NCBI GenBank assembly: GCA_003281605.1 | Contig: QCBM01000001.1 | Coordinates: forward strand, 62,001-126,000 | Length of the DNA: 64,000 nucleotides | Origin: Prochlorococcus sp. AG-347-I06 | Lineage (GTDB): Bacteria > Cyanobacteriota > Cyanobacteriia > PCC-6307 > Cyanobiaceae | Direction: 5' to 3' | Shown: piece by piece, positions 29,742 to 38,088 of the stretch | Layout of the letters: every line of letters starts with the position of its first letter | Numbering within the stretch: position 1 is the stretch's first letter | Notes under the pieces: generated by a model | Seen by the model: only the letters and a program-made list of their open reading frames with translations | What the model was told of the DNA's origin: nothing | The model's database searches: none | Translations under genes and position numbers: made by a program

Positions 29742-31271
29742 ATGCCTTTAAGAGGACTGGCAAAAGCCAAGAACTTCACATTGGGGCCTACAGCTCCATT
29801 GAAAACTTTTACGGAAAATATTCATACACAAACTAAAAAATCAAACGATTTAGGTAATTCTGGAAAATCTCACAAATTAACTAACAGTATCCAGAATGAA
29901 AATTTATATAGGTATGAAAGCAAAATAAAAAGTGATTTTGATGAAATTGTTCCTACTTTAAAGGAAATTGCTCGAATACAACATCATGAAGATTTCATAA
30001 GTAAAGCTCAGTTAATATCAAGAAAAAATTTGAGAATAGATCTACCTCTTCATGTATTAGATAAATCTTGGGTTAAACCTCTCGATATGAGAGCTCTATA
30101 TGCATGGTGTGCTTTTAAACAACATGAGAAACTTAGTGACAATTTTTTTAAAAATGATCCTCTTGAAGGGGCTTCAGGAAGTAGAGGTGCGGAAGATTTT
30201 GAAAAATTTCTTTTAGATTGTGGAATACATTTACTTGATATAACTCCTTGTTCGGATGGTCGATTAGCTCATTCAGTAGCATATGTAATGAGAATACCTT
30301 TTAGTTCAGTAAGAAGAAGATCTCACGCTGGTGCACTTTTTGATATTGAAAATACAGTAAATAGATGGGTAAAAACTGAACATAAAAGATATAGAGAGAA
30401 TATCCCTAATGAAGCCCATAAAGATACTAGGTACTTAAAAGTTGTAACTTATCATTTTAGTTCTGTAGATCCTTTGCATCAGGGATGTGCAGCTCATGGG
30501 AGTAATGACGAGTTAGCTGCAGAAGAAGGGAGAAGTAAACTATATGCTTTTAAAGAGGCTGTGGAGAATAGCTTTTGCTGTGGTGCTTCTGTGGATTTAA
30601 TGTTAATTGGACTTGATACAGACACTGATTCATTAAAAATACATATACCAACTAGTGATGGAGGGATTGATTTAGAAAAAACTATTTCTACTTTAGAAAT
30701 TTATAATTCAACAATAAACTTTTCACAAGAGGATGCAGAGAGAGAAATTTGTCAAATAATCTCTAAACAATCTTCAAAAGATAAACTCAGTGGACTGGAA
30801 AAATTTATGTATAAATTAATTGTCAATAATATTTCTCAAATTGATTATGTAAAGAGTTTTCATAATGGTTCTTATGAAGATATTGGACATGCAGAGAGGT
30901 TTATTGGAGTAGGTATAGGTTTTAAAGAAGTACATCTCAGAAATTTAACTTATTTTGCTCATTTAGATACAGTCGAAGAAGGGGCTCCAGATTTAGATGT
31001 AGGAGTGAAGATTTTTACTGGACTAAATGTGTCTCAAGATCTACCTATTCCAGTAGTAATAAGATTTGATTACTCTGGCAAAGTACCCGGCGCAAAAGAG
31101 AGGGCAATAAAAGATTGTGAAAGGGTTAATAATGCGATATCAATTAGGTATAAAAATTTAGTTGATCAAGGTTTGTTACATACTTGCTCTACTATTAGAG
31201 ATAGAGACAACATTCATTCCGCCCAAATTATTGGAATGTCTTTAGATAAAAAAACAGAGGAGGCTCACTAA
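29742..31271 (+). CDS. csoS3: Carboxysomal beta-type carbonic anhydrase CsoSCA
   Basis: Makes CO2 from bicarbonate inside the carboxysome. The 509-residue protein has a polar N-terminal segment of about 70 residues that would bind RuBisCO, then a catalytic domain with ITPCSDGRLAHS (Cys zinc ligand and Asp-Arg dyad) near residue 168 and FSSVDPLHQGCAAHGSNDE (His and Cys zinc ligands) near 245, and a C-terminal inactive duplicate domain. Length and order fit the epsilon/beta-type CsoSCA. It starts seven bases after csoS2. Confidence 0.97.
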   Translation: MPLRGLAKAKNFTLGPTAPLKTFTENIHTQTKKSNDLGNSGKSHKLTNSIQNENLYRYESKIKSDFDEIVPTLKEIARIQHHEDFISKAQLISRKNLRIDLPLHVLDKSWVKPLDMRALYAWCAFKQHEKLSDNFFKNDPLEGASGSRGAEDFEKFLLDCGIHLLDITPCSDGRLAHSVAYVMRIPFSSVRRRSHAGALFDIENTVNRWVKTEHKRYRENIPNEAHKDTRYLKVVTYHFSSVDPLHQGCAAHGSNDELAAEEGRSKLYAFKEAVENSFCCGASVDLMLIGLDTDTDSLKIHIPTSDGGIDLEKTISTLEIYNSTINFSQEDAEREICQIISKQSSKDKLSGLEKFMYKLIVNNISQIDYVKSFHNGSYEDIGHAERFIGVGIGFKEVHLRNLTYFAHLDTVEEGAPDLDVGVKIFTGLNVSQDLPIPVVIRFDYSGKVPGAKERAIKDCERVNNAISIRYKNLVDQGLLHTCSTIRDRDNIHSAQIIGMSLDKKTEEAH

Positions 31272-31273
31272 TT

Positions 31274-31525
31274 ATGTTAATTTGCAAGGTTGTAAAACCA
31301 CTTGTTTCTACCAATAGGATTCCTGGTTTTGAACATAAACATCTACAGGTTGTTTTGGATGGTTCTTCAAGTAAGGTTGCGGTAGATGCTGTTGGTTGTA
31401 AGCCAGGAGATTGGGTTATTTGTGTTGGAAGTTCTGCTGCTAGGGAAGCAGCGGGAAGCAAATCTTATCCAAGTGATTTGACGATTGTTGGGATAATTGA
31501 TCATTGGGATCCTGATAATTCATAA
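31274..31525 (+). CDS. csoS4A: Carboxysome vertex protein CsoS4A
   Basis: Bacterial-microcompartment vertex (BMV, EutN/CcmL-type) protein of 83 residues; pentamers close the twelve vertices of the shell. MLICKVVKPLVSTNRIPGFE, VVLDGSSSKVAVDAVGCKPG and GDWVICVGSSAAREAAG are the family's strands. The gene is three bases after csoS3 and followed 18 bases later by its paralogue, from which it clearly differs in sequence. Confidence 0.97.
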   Translation: MLICKVVKPLVSTNRIPGFEHKHLQVVLDGSSSKVAVDAVGCKPGDWVICVGSSAAREAAGSKSYPSDLTIVGIIDHWDPDNS

Positions 31526-31543
31526 AAAAGGAGGATAGAAATT

Positions 31544-31792
31544 GTGGAAATTATGAAGGTATTAGGAAGGATGGTTTGTACTCAAAGAGTCGCTGGCTTA
31601 GGTTATATGAATTTACGAATTTTAGAAAATAATAAAGGAAAGAAATTAGTTGCTGTTGATCCTGTTGGTGCCAGAGAAGGTAACTGGGTTTTTACTTCTA
31701 GTGGCTCTGCCGCTAGATTTGCTTGCCCTAATCCAGAAATTCAAACCGATTTAACTATTGGAGGTATTATTGACTATTGGGAGAGTGACTAA
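31544..31792 (+). CDS. csoS4B: Carboxysome vertex protein CsoS4B
   Basis: Second pentameric vertex protein, 82 residues; VCTQRVAGLGYMNLRILEN, GKKLVAVDPVGAREGNWVF and SGSAARFACPNPEIQTDLTI match the EutN/CcmL fold. The start is GTG at 31544: AAGGAGG at 31528-31534 is nine bases before it, whereas the in-frame ATG at 31553 is 18 bases away. This is one of the strongest Shine-Dalgarno sequences in the operon. Two different vertex proteins are usual for alpha-carboxysomes. Confidence 0.96.
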   Translation: MEIMKVLGRMVCTQRVAGLGYMNLRILENNKGKKLVAVDPVGAREGNWVFTSSGSAARFACPNPEIQTDLTIGGIIDYWESD

Positions 31793-31863
31793 AAATTTTA
31801 ACTTCAAAAATTTTAGAAACTTTGTTGAAGGTATAGTGTAATAAGACTTTAATAAAGAATGTA

Positions 31864-32103
31864 ATGTGGAATGAAAGAGAATCACCTTTGAGGATTGAAA
31901 AAAGATTTGAATTTGAGCAATACTCAAAAATTAGTAAATTTATGGAGAAAATTGAGAAATTATGCAAAGAAAAGGATATCTATCCTAATATCAGCTTCGG
32001 TAAGAATTTTGTAAGTCTTTCAATATTTTTAGATAATAAAAAAATATCAGAGAGAGAAAAAGACTTTTCAAAGGATATTGATAAATTTTATTTAGAAGGT
32101 TAG
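31864..32103 (+). CDS. PCD-like RuBisCO assembly factor (acRAF)
   Basis: A 79-residue protein with the pterin-4a-carbinolamine dehydratase-like fold. MWNERESPLRIEKRFEFEQY, then KIEKLCKEKDIYPNISFGKN, and FVSLSIFLDNK match the small members found at the end of cso operons, which are thought to help RuBisCO form IA assembly (acRAF) and not to dehydrate pterins. The PCD His-His motif is missing, in line with loss of that activity. It ends the carboxysome operon, 71 bases after csoS4B. Confidence 0.85.
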   Translation: MWNERESPLRIEKRFEFEQYSKISKFMEKIEKLCKEKDIYPNISFGKNFVSLSIFLDNKKISEREKDFSKDIDKFYLEG

Positions 32104-32109
32104 TCCTTT

Positions 32110-32337
32110 TTAATAACTATTTGGCTTCGCAATATCTCTTTTGATTAGGGCCATTAAATATGTGGGGGCTTTATATCTACCTGGCAGACATCTATTTAAA
32201 GTTTCAAGATGACCCCAACAAACTGTCTTTTCTATATCTTTAACTGAGTTACCTTTTAAAATTAATAGTCTAAGAGCTTTGCAAAATAAAGGATAACCTG
32301 CTTCCAGTTCATCTATATTAAGCTTTGCTGCTGACAT
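32110..32337 (-). CDS. Small conserved cyanobacterial protein (possibly DUF3136)
   Basis: A 75-residue protein on the opposite strand from the cso operon, with stop six bases from the assembly factor stop, so the two genes converge. LNIDELEAGYPLFCKALRLL, ETVCWGHLETLNRCLPGRYK and PTYLMALIKRDI suggest helices with two conserved-looking Cys residues (CKALR, CWGH) and a C in NRCLPG. I believe it matches the cyanobacterial DUF3136 family, but this is from memory of similar short proteins. Function unknown. Confidence 0.72.
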   Translation of the reverse strand: MSAAKLNIDELEAGYPLFCKALRLLILKGNSVKDIEKTVCWGHLETLNRCLPGRYKAPTYLMALIKRDIAKPNSY

Positions 32338-32422
32338 AAATCAATGATGAATTGTCAACTAATAATCTATACAAATATGGTGCACAATTGGTTCATATTT
32401 CAAATTTCTCAATAATTAGAAA

Positions 32423-32815
32423 TTAATCTAGAAATGCGACGCAATCTATCTCAACTAAAACTCCTTTTGGTAAAGATGAAACTTCCACACAGGCCCTTGC
32501 TGGAGGATTTTCAATATTAAAAAAATCACTATATATTTTATTTACAATTTGAAAATTATTTAAGTCAGTTAAGAAAATAGTTGTTTTTATTACATCCTCT
32601 TTTTTTGCTCCACCAGCTTCAAGAACTGCTGCGAGATTTTTTAAAACTTGAATAGTTTCCTTCTCTATATCACCTAAACATGTTATTTCATTTAAAGCTG
32701 GGTCAATAGCAATTTGACCAGAACAATAGATAAAATCCCCAGCTTTTATCGCTTGATTATAAGGTCCGACGGGGTCTGGAGCATTTGATGTTTTAATTAC
32801 TTGTTTGGAGGACAT
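32423..32815 (-). CDS. ridA: RidA-family enamine/imine deaminase
   Basis: A 130-residue trimeric protein that hydrolyses reactive enamines from PLP enzymes. IKTSNAPDPVGPYNQAIKAG, DFIYCSGQIAIDPALNEI, and PARACVEVSSLPKGVLVEID carry the conserved Arg and other active-site residues. The length fits the family. It lies on the minus strand, just downstream of the glyoxalase gene. Confidence 0.95.
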   Translation of the reverse strand: MSSKQVIKTSNAPDPVGPYNQAIKAGDFIYCSGQIAIDPALNEITCLGDIEKETIQVLKNLAAVLEAGGAKKEDVIKTTIFLTDLNNFQIVNKIYSDFFNIENPPARACVEVSSLPKGVLVEIDCVAFLD

Positions 32816-32839
32816 TTGTTTTAGGAGATACCTATCTAT

Positions 32840-33580
32840 TTAAACCCATAAATCTTTATTTGCTCTTAAAAAAGTAAACTCTTCTAAATTTTTTGCTCTT
32901 AAGAAAAGGTTTATTTTCATCTCTTCATCAAGTAAAAATGGAATTGTCAATTCATTAACAGAAAGTTTTTTTTCAACTTCCGCTAGTTTATTTTTTATAT
33001 CTTGATCTTCTGGCTTGAGATTCAATGCCCACAATATATTTGCCTTTGTATATTCATGTGCACAATATATGAGAGTGTTTTTTGGTAAAGATTTGATTCT
33101 TTCTAGTGAAGAATACATTTGTTGATAAGTTCCCTCAAAAATTCTTCCACAGCCGCCAGAAAATAATGTGTCACCAATAAAAAGAACAGGATTTTTCCCA
33201 TTCAAAAAGAAGGCAATATGTGAGCTTGTATGTCCTAATACTTCAATTATTTTTACTTCTTCCCCTAAAATGTTTAAAGTTTCTCCATCTTCTACAGATA
33301 CATTTTGAAAAGGGATTCGCTTTTTTTCTTTTGAGGAAGCAATCACCTTTACATTTGGCCATCTTTCAATAAGAGGCTTCGTCCCTCCAATATGGTCTGA
33401 ATGATGATGAGTTTGCAAAATAGCTTTTAAGTGTAAATTGTTTTCATCTATGTATCTAATTACTGGTTCATTTACAGATGGATCTATAACTACAACTGAT
33501 TTATCTTTTACCCATAACCAAATTACGTTATCATTTAAAACTCTTAGTCCTATTATATTTTGAGCTTTATTAAATTCCAT
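32840..33580 (-). CDS. gloB: Hydroxyacylglutathione hydrolase (glyoxalase II)
   Basis: Cleaves lactoylglutathione after glyoxalase I. From the ATG at 33580 the protein has 246 residues. The metallo-beta-lactamase motif [10 protein letters not shown] is at 57-66; [12 protein letters not shown] and [21 protein letters not shown] carry further metal ligands; [13 protein letters not shown] is the C-terminal family motif. An extended frame reaches 33751, but it overlaps the start of hisG on the other strand, so 33580 is preferred. It is divergent from hisG with 40 bases between starts. Confidence 0.95.
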   Translation of the reverse strand: MEFNKAQNIIGLRVLNDNVIWLWVKDKSVVVIDPSVNEPVIRYIDENNLHLKAILQTHHHSDHIGGTKPLIERWPNVKVIASSKEKKRIPFQNVSVEDGETLNILGEEVKIIEVLGHTSSHIAFFLNGKNPVLFIGDTLFSGGCGRIFEGTYQQMYSSLERIKSLPKNTLIYCAHEYTKANILWALNLKPEDQDIKNKLAEVEKKLSVNELTIPFLLDEEMKINLFLRAKNLEEFTFLRANKDLWV

Positions 33581-33620
33581 TGTTAACTTAGAATGAAGAA
33601 TCCTTGGAAGAAATTGATCT

Positions 33621-34259
33621 ATGTTTACTATAGCTTTACCAAAAGGAGCTCTGTTAAAAGATTCAATTTCAACTTTTAAAAGAGCTGGGTTAGATTTCTC
33701 TGATGCATTGGAGAAAAATAATAGATCATTAACTTTTGAATCAAATTGCAAACGGGCTAAAGCTTTATTGGTAAGGAATGGAGATGTTCCTGTTTATGTA
33801 AGTTATGGCCAGGCTGATTTGGGTATTGTTGGATATGACGTTTTACGAGAATCTGAATTAAAAGTTGCAAAGTTATTAGATTTAGGATTTGGGGGCTGTC
33901 ATATGTCGTTGGCTGTTAAGAAAAATAGCAATTATTCAAAACCAACTGATCTCCCAGCAAATTGTAAAGTAGCAAGTAAATTTATAAAAACAGCAAGATC
34001 TTATTTTGAAGAATTAAATATTCCTGTAGAAATTGTTCATTTGACAGGATCAGTGGAGCTTGGTCCTATTACAGGTATGGCAGAGGCAATAGTTGATTTG
34101 GTAGCAACTGGAAAGACTCTTAAAGAGAATGGTTTAATTAAGATAGATGATCTTTTCTACTCGACTGCGAGATTAATTGGAAATCCTTTATCAATGAGGT
34201 TAGATGATAATCATCTCAGAGATACGATTTTATCAATAGAATCTACTAACGTTGTTTAA
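33621..34259 (+). CDS. hisG: ATP phosphoribosyltransferase catalytic subunit, short form
   Basis: First step of histidine synthesis. At 212 residues this is the short HisG, lacking the C-terminal regulatory domain, so it should need HisZ, which is not in view. [36 protein letters not shown] and [20 protein letters not shown] are diagnostic; the PRPP loop is in DLVATGKTL. The ABC exporter gene follows 12 bases later. Confidence 0.96.
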   Translation: MFTIALPKGALLKDSISTFKRAGLDFSDALEKNNRSLTFESNCKRAKALLVRNGDVPVYVSYGQADLGIVGYDVLRESELKVAKLLDLGFGGCHMSLAVKKNSNYSKPTDLPANCKVASKFIKTARSYFEELNIPVEIVHLTGSVELGPITGMAEAIVDLVATGKTLKENGLIKIDDLFYSTARLIGNPLSMRLDDNHLRDTILSIESTNVV

Positions 34260-34271
34260 AAAACAAGCTAA

Positions 34272-36065
34272 ATGTTTAGTGATTTAAGAAGGATTAAAAA
34301 GTTAGGTAAATATTTAACTAAAGATAAAAAAACAATCTATCTAATCTTGATAGTTTTGTTACCTGTTTCTTTCTCTGGAGCTATCCAACCGTTATTAGTT
34401 GGTCAAGCAATTACCATTCTCAAAAACGAAACTACAGATGTATGGCTAAGTAAAACTTTCTTTGGGCAGTCAATTAATGCCATAATCCTAACTTTATTTA
34501 TAACTGTTATTTTTAGGTTGGTTTTGCAAGGATACCAAACCTACAATATTCAAGCGGTGGGTCAACGCTTAACGGCAAGGATAAGAAGAGAACTTTTTGA
34601 TCATTCAATATCTTTATCCCTTAATTATCACGATAAAATGCCTGTTGGGAAATTATTAACGAGATTAACAAATGATGTTGATGCTTTAGCAGAGGTTTTT
34701 GGTAGTGGGGCAGTTGGAGTAATTGCTGACTTTGTAAGTCTCATAGTAATTTCTTTGACAATGCTTTCAATTGATAGAGGGCTTGCCATTTTACTATTAT
34801 TAACTCAGATTCCTGTTTCATATTTTATTATTTGGCTTCAAAAACGCTATAGAAAGGCCAATTATCAAGTAAGAGAAGAGTTATCTCAACTCAACTCTGA
34901 TTTTCAAGAGAATCTTCAAGGTCTAGAAGTCGTTCAGATGTTTAGGAGAGAGGCTTTTAATAGTAAGAAATTTTCTAATACCGGAATTGCTTACAAGAAA
35001 GCAGTAAATGGAACAATATTTTATGACAGTAGCATTTCAGCATTTATAGAGTGGATTTCTCTTGCGGCAGTTTCCTTGGTTTTAGCAGTTGGAGGGTATC
35101 TTGTTACTTCTGGAAATATTGGTTTAGGGACATTAACAACATTCATTTTATATTCTCAAAGGCTCTTTGAACCTTTAAGACAGCTTGCAGAGAGATTTAC
35201 TCAGATTCAAGGAGGCCTTACAGCTGTTGAAAGAATAAATGAGTTATTGGATGAAGAAATTCAGATTCAAGACTCTATTAATGCAAGAAATTTTGCAAAA
35301 GATGCTCAAACTGCAAATAATAAATTTAAGGGTAAGATTGAATTCAAGAATGTTAATTTCTCCTACAAAGAGGGAGAGCACATACTAAAGAATTTATCTT
35401 TTTTAATCAATCCTGGAGAGCATGTAGCTTTCGTAGGCCCAACTGGTTCTGGTAAAACAACCATAATTAGATTGTTGTGTAGATTGTATGAACCTCAATC
35501 GGGTCAAATTTTAATCGATGATATAGATATAAAGGATATTCCTATCGCAACCCTTAGAGATATGTTGGGAGTAGTTCTACAAGATACTTTCATCTTTAGT
35601 GGAAATGTTGCTGATAATTTGAAACTAAATGCCAATATAGATAATCTTGAATTAGAAAATCTTTGTAAAGAATTAGGATTAAGCGGTTTATTAAAAAAAT
35701 TGCCAGAGGGTTTGAACACTTTTCTTAGAGAAAGAGGAGGAAATCTCTCCTCAGGAGAAAGACAACTTCTCTCAGTAGCTCGAGTAGCGATTAGAAATCC
35801 TGTGGTTTTAATAATGGATGAAGCTACAGCGTTTATGGATCCATCTACAGAAGCCACTTTGCAAAAAGATCTTGAAAGGATTCTTTCAAAAAGAACAGCG
35901 CTAGTAATTGCTCACAGACTCGCGACTATTGAAAATTCTGATAAGATTTTAGTCTTAAAAGGGGGAGCATTAATTGAAGAGGGAACTCATATTGAATTGA
36001 GAATGAAAAAGGGTTTATATTTTCAGCTTTCTGAGCTTCAAGAAAAAGGATTTGCGAATTTTTAA
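34272..36065 (+). CDS. ABC exporter, fused membrane and ATPase domains
   Basis: A 597-residue half-transporter of the MsbA/MDR type. Residues 1-320 form the six-helix domain (type 1 exporter), with QGYQTYNIQAVGQRLTARIR as the family coupling region. The ATPase domain has the Walker A GPTGSGKTT near 395, LSSGERQLLSVARV as signature, VLIMDEATAFMD as Walker B and AHRLATI as H-loop. It would act as a dimer; the substrate (lipid, peptide or drug) cannot be told. It overlaps the next gene by one base (TAATG). Confidence 0.93.
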   Translation: MFSDLRRIKKLGKYLTKDKKTIYLILIVLLPVSFSGAIQPLLVGQAITILKNETTDVWLSKTFFGQSINAIILTLFITVIFRLVLQGYQTYNIQAVGQRLTARIRRELFDHSISLSLNYHDKMPVGKLLTRLTNDVDALAEVFGSGAVGVIADFVSLIVISLTMLSIDRGLAILLLLTQIPVSYFIIWLQKRYRKANYQVREELSQLNSDFQENLQGLEVVQMFRREAFNSKKFSNTGIAYKKAVNGTIFYDSSISAFIEWISLAAVSLVLAVGGYLVTSGNIGLGTLTTFILYSQRLFEPLRQLAERFTQIQGGLTAVERINELLDEEIQIQDSINARNFAKDAQTANNKFKGKIEFKNVNFSYKEGEHILKNLSFLINPGEHVAFVGPTGSGKTTIIRLLCRLYEPQSGQILIDDIDIKDIPIATLRDMLGVVLQDTFIFSGNVADNLKLNANIDNLELENLCKELGLSGLLKKLPEGLNTFLRERGGNLSSGERQLLSVARVAIRNPVVLIMDEATAFMDPSTEATLQKDLERILSKRTALVIAHRLATIENSDKILVLKGGALIEEGTHIELRMKKGLYFQLSELQEKGFANF

Positions 36066-36595
36066 TGATTTTTAGAAACCAAGGATCATCAATAAAAAAA
36101 TCAAACAGTTTATCTGAAGAACAGCTGATAGATATATATGGTTTAAATTCTTATGAATTTACTCAAAAAAATAAAGAAGAAATATTTATATGCAGTAAAA
36201 GTAAAGATTTAGATCTCATAGAACTAGATCAACTTTTACAAACTGTTGGCTGGAGCAGAAGGCCTATAAGGAGAGTTAAAAGAGCTTTGGATTTTAGTAT
36301 TTTAGTAGTTGGGTTGTGGCGTCATGATAATAAATTTCCTAGGCTAGTGGGATTTGCAAGATGTACTGGCGATGGAATTCTAGAAGCAACAGTATGGGAT
36401 GTAGCTATTAATCCTGTCTATCAAGGACTTGGACTGGGGAAAGAATTAATGAAATATATTCTGAAAGAATTAAAAAATATTGGTATTTCAAAAGTTACCC
36501 TTTTTGCTGATGCGGAAGTGGTCACATTTTACAAAAGACAGGGTTGGATATTAGAACCAAGAGGTACCAAATGTGCTTTCTGGTATGCAAATTAA
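36065..36595 (+). CDS. GNAT-family N-acetyltransferase
   Basis: A 176-residue protein with the GNAT core: VGFARCTGDGILEATVWDVA, then the acetyl-CoA-binding NPVYQGLGLGKELMKYILKE and VTLFADAEVVTFYKRQGW. The N-terminal 50 residues are less conserved. It shares a stop-start overlap TAATG at 36063-36067 with the ABC exporter, so coupled translation is likely. Substrate is unknown; similar cyanobacterial and plastid proteins acetylate protein N-termini or lysines. Confidence 0.88.
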   Translation: MIFRNQGSSIKKSNSLSEEQLIDIYGLNSYEFTQKNKEEIFICSKSKDLDLIELDQLLQTVGWSRRPIRRVKRALDFSILVVGLWRHDNKFPRLVGFARCTGDGILEATVWDVAINPVYQGLGLGKELMKYILKELKNIGISKVTLFADAEVVTFYKRQGWILEPRGTKCAFWYAN

Positions 36596-37279
36596 TTATT
36601 TTTTGTAGTAGTCAGAATATATAGATTTTATCGATTCCCCTCTTAACCATCTTCTTCTTAAGTTCCAGTTCTTAAGTGCTTGGAGAAAAATATTAGTTCT
36701 TTCCCATTTTCTTGAACTTATAAAGATCGGTAAATTTAGTTGTTTTAAATTTTTTTTATTTTTTAATCTCCTTAAAAAATCTACGTCTTCCATTAAGGGT
36801 ATCTTTCTAAAACCATTATTCTTAAAATAATTAGTTTTATGAATAATTAAACCTTGATCGCCATAAGGTTGTTTAAAAAATCTACTTCTAAGATTTACAA
36901 GAATTTCTAGGACTCTATAAATCATCTTTTTATGATAAATTTTAAATTTAAAATAGTAAATATAATTCTTATCTCCCTTTAAAATTGAATTTATTTTTCT
37001 AAACCAATCATGAGTTAATCTTGTATCGGCATGTAAAAATATGAGCCACTCTCCTTTGGAATTTTTAGCACCAATATCTAATTGTAAACCTCGATTTTTT
37101 TCTTTTGATCGATATACTTTAGCCCCATATATGTTTGCAACATCAATTGTTCTATCTTCACTACCACAGTCAACAATTATAATTTCTCCCTCTTTATACG
37201 AAGTCAACAAGTCTGAAAGCAATAATGGTAAATTATTAGCTTCATTGAAAGTTGGGATAATAATTGAGATTTTAAACAA
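36596..37279 (-). CDS. Family 2 glycosyltransferase, TIGR04283-like
   Basis: A 227-residue GT-A protein. ISIIIPTFNEANNLPLLLSD opens it, IIVDCGSEDRT is the nucleotide-binding Asp region, and WLIFLHADTRL is the metal-binding DxD-like segment; PYGDQGLIIHKTNY follows. This pattern resembles the family annotated as rSAM/selenodomain-associated transferase 2, often adjacent to its partner, as here. It lies on the minus strand five bases downstream of the gene for the DUF2064 protein. Substrate is not shown by sequence. Confidence 0.85.
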   Translation of the reverse strand: MFKISIIIPTFNEANNLPLLLSDLLTSYKEGEIIIVDCGSEDRTIDVANIYGAKVYRSKEKNRGLQLDIGAKNSKGEWLIFLHADTRLTHDWFRKINSILKGDKNYIYYFKFKIYHKKMIYRVLEILVNLRSRFFKQPYGDQGLIIHKTNYFKNNGFRKIPLMEDVDFLRRLKNKKNLKQLNLPIFISSRKWERTNIFLQALKNWNLRRRWLRGESIKSIYSDYYKK

Positions 37280-37284
37280 ATTGA

Positions 37285-37920
37285 TTACTTTCTATTCTCG
37301 ATATCAAATATTGTATCTATATCTATTTTTTTATTTAAAAACTCATATTTCAATCTAATAGAAGCAAAATTATCAATTGTTTTTTGAAGAACAATTTCTG
37401 TACCCCACTTAATGTCAATAAAAGGTAAATATAAATGCGATGACATTATTTTTTCTGATAAACCAATAAGCCAATATCCTCCATCATTAGATGGTCCTAA
37501 AATAAGATCATTATGTTGTAGCTTTCTTTGAGTAATTAATAAATCTTGATGGCATAAATCTGGAAGGTCAGTACCAATAAAAATAATATTTTTGATCTTA
37601 TTTTGTTTACAAAATTTTTTGTTTATAATAATTTGCCTTTTCATTTTTTCTCCCAGACAGCCTTTCCCCTGTAAATTAAATCTTTTGATACCTAATTGTT
37701 TAGACCATCTTCTGCAATTTTTTTTCCCCAAACCAGATATAGCTATAGAAATATCAATTAGCTTTGTTTTTTGGAGAGATTTGGCGACTGAAATAGTGTG
37801 TTTTGTTATCACACTTTGTATTTTTGCAGAATTACTTTTACCTATATCTTTTGATAACCTTGTTTTGCATCTCCCAAAACCATGCCATTTAGCCATGATA
37901 ATAAGTAATGCTTTATCCAA
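37285..37920 (-). CDS. DUF2064 nucleotidyltransferase-like protein (TIGR04282-like)
   Basis: A 211-residue protein of the GT-A superfamily that resembles rSAM/selenodomain-associated transferase 1: the N-terminal LLIIMAKWHGFGRCKTRLSK, IIFIGTDLPDLCHQDLLI and LGPSNDGGYWLIGL are characteristic. It forms a two-gene unit with the glycosyltransferase gene downstream (five bases). No selenium-related or radical-SAM gene is visible in this window, so the family name may be misleading here. Confidence 0.83.
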   Translation of the reverse strand: MDKALLIIMAKWHGFGRCKTRLSKDIGKSNSAKIQSVITKHTISVAKSLQKTKLIDISIAISGLGKKNCRRWSKQLGIKRFNLQGKGCLGEKMKRQIIINKKFCKQNKIKNIIFIGTDLPDLCHQDLLITQRKLQHNDLILGPSNDGGYWLIGLSEKIMSSHLYLPFIDIKWGTEIVLQKTIDNFASIRLKYEFLNKKIDIDTIFDIENRK

Positions 37921-38088
37921 AAATTTTATAGAGATTTGGAATAATTATATATATAAAAAAAATTTAGATTTAACTTTATAACTTTTGATTATGCTTTGTT
38001 AAGTAATTTTAAATTTGTCGTGATCTTATGATTTGATAATGGCCAATTAAAAAATTCCAACTAGATTAATAATCTATAGAATAAAATT

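Noticed and set aside
28669-29763. Long minus-strand open frames beneath csoS2
   Set aside because: They mirror the repetitive csoS2 coding sequence and have no start signals or family-like blocks.
33581-33751. Extended N-terminus for the glyoxalase II gene
   Set aside because: It overlaps hisG on the other strand, and the extra residues do not fit the family, whose N-terminus begins near the ATG at 33580.
37921-38088. Possible replication origin upstream of dnaA
   Set aside because: No DnaA-box matches were seen, and no cluster of repeats was found.
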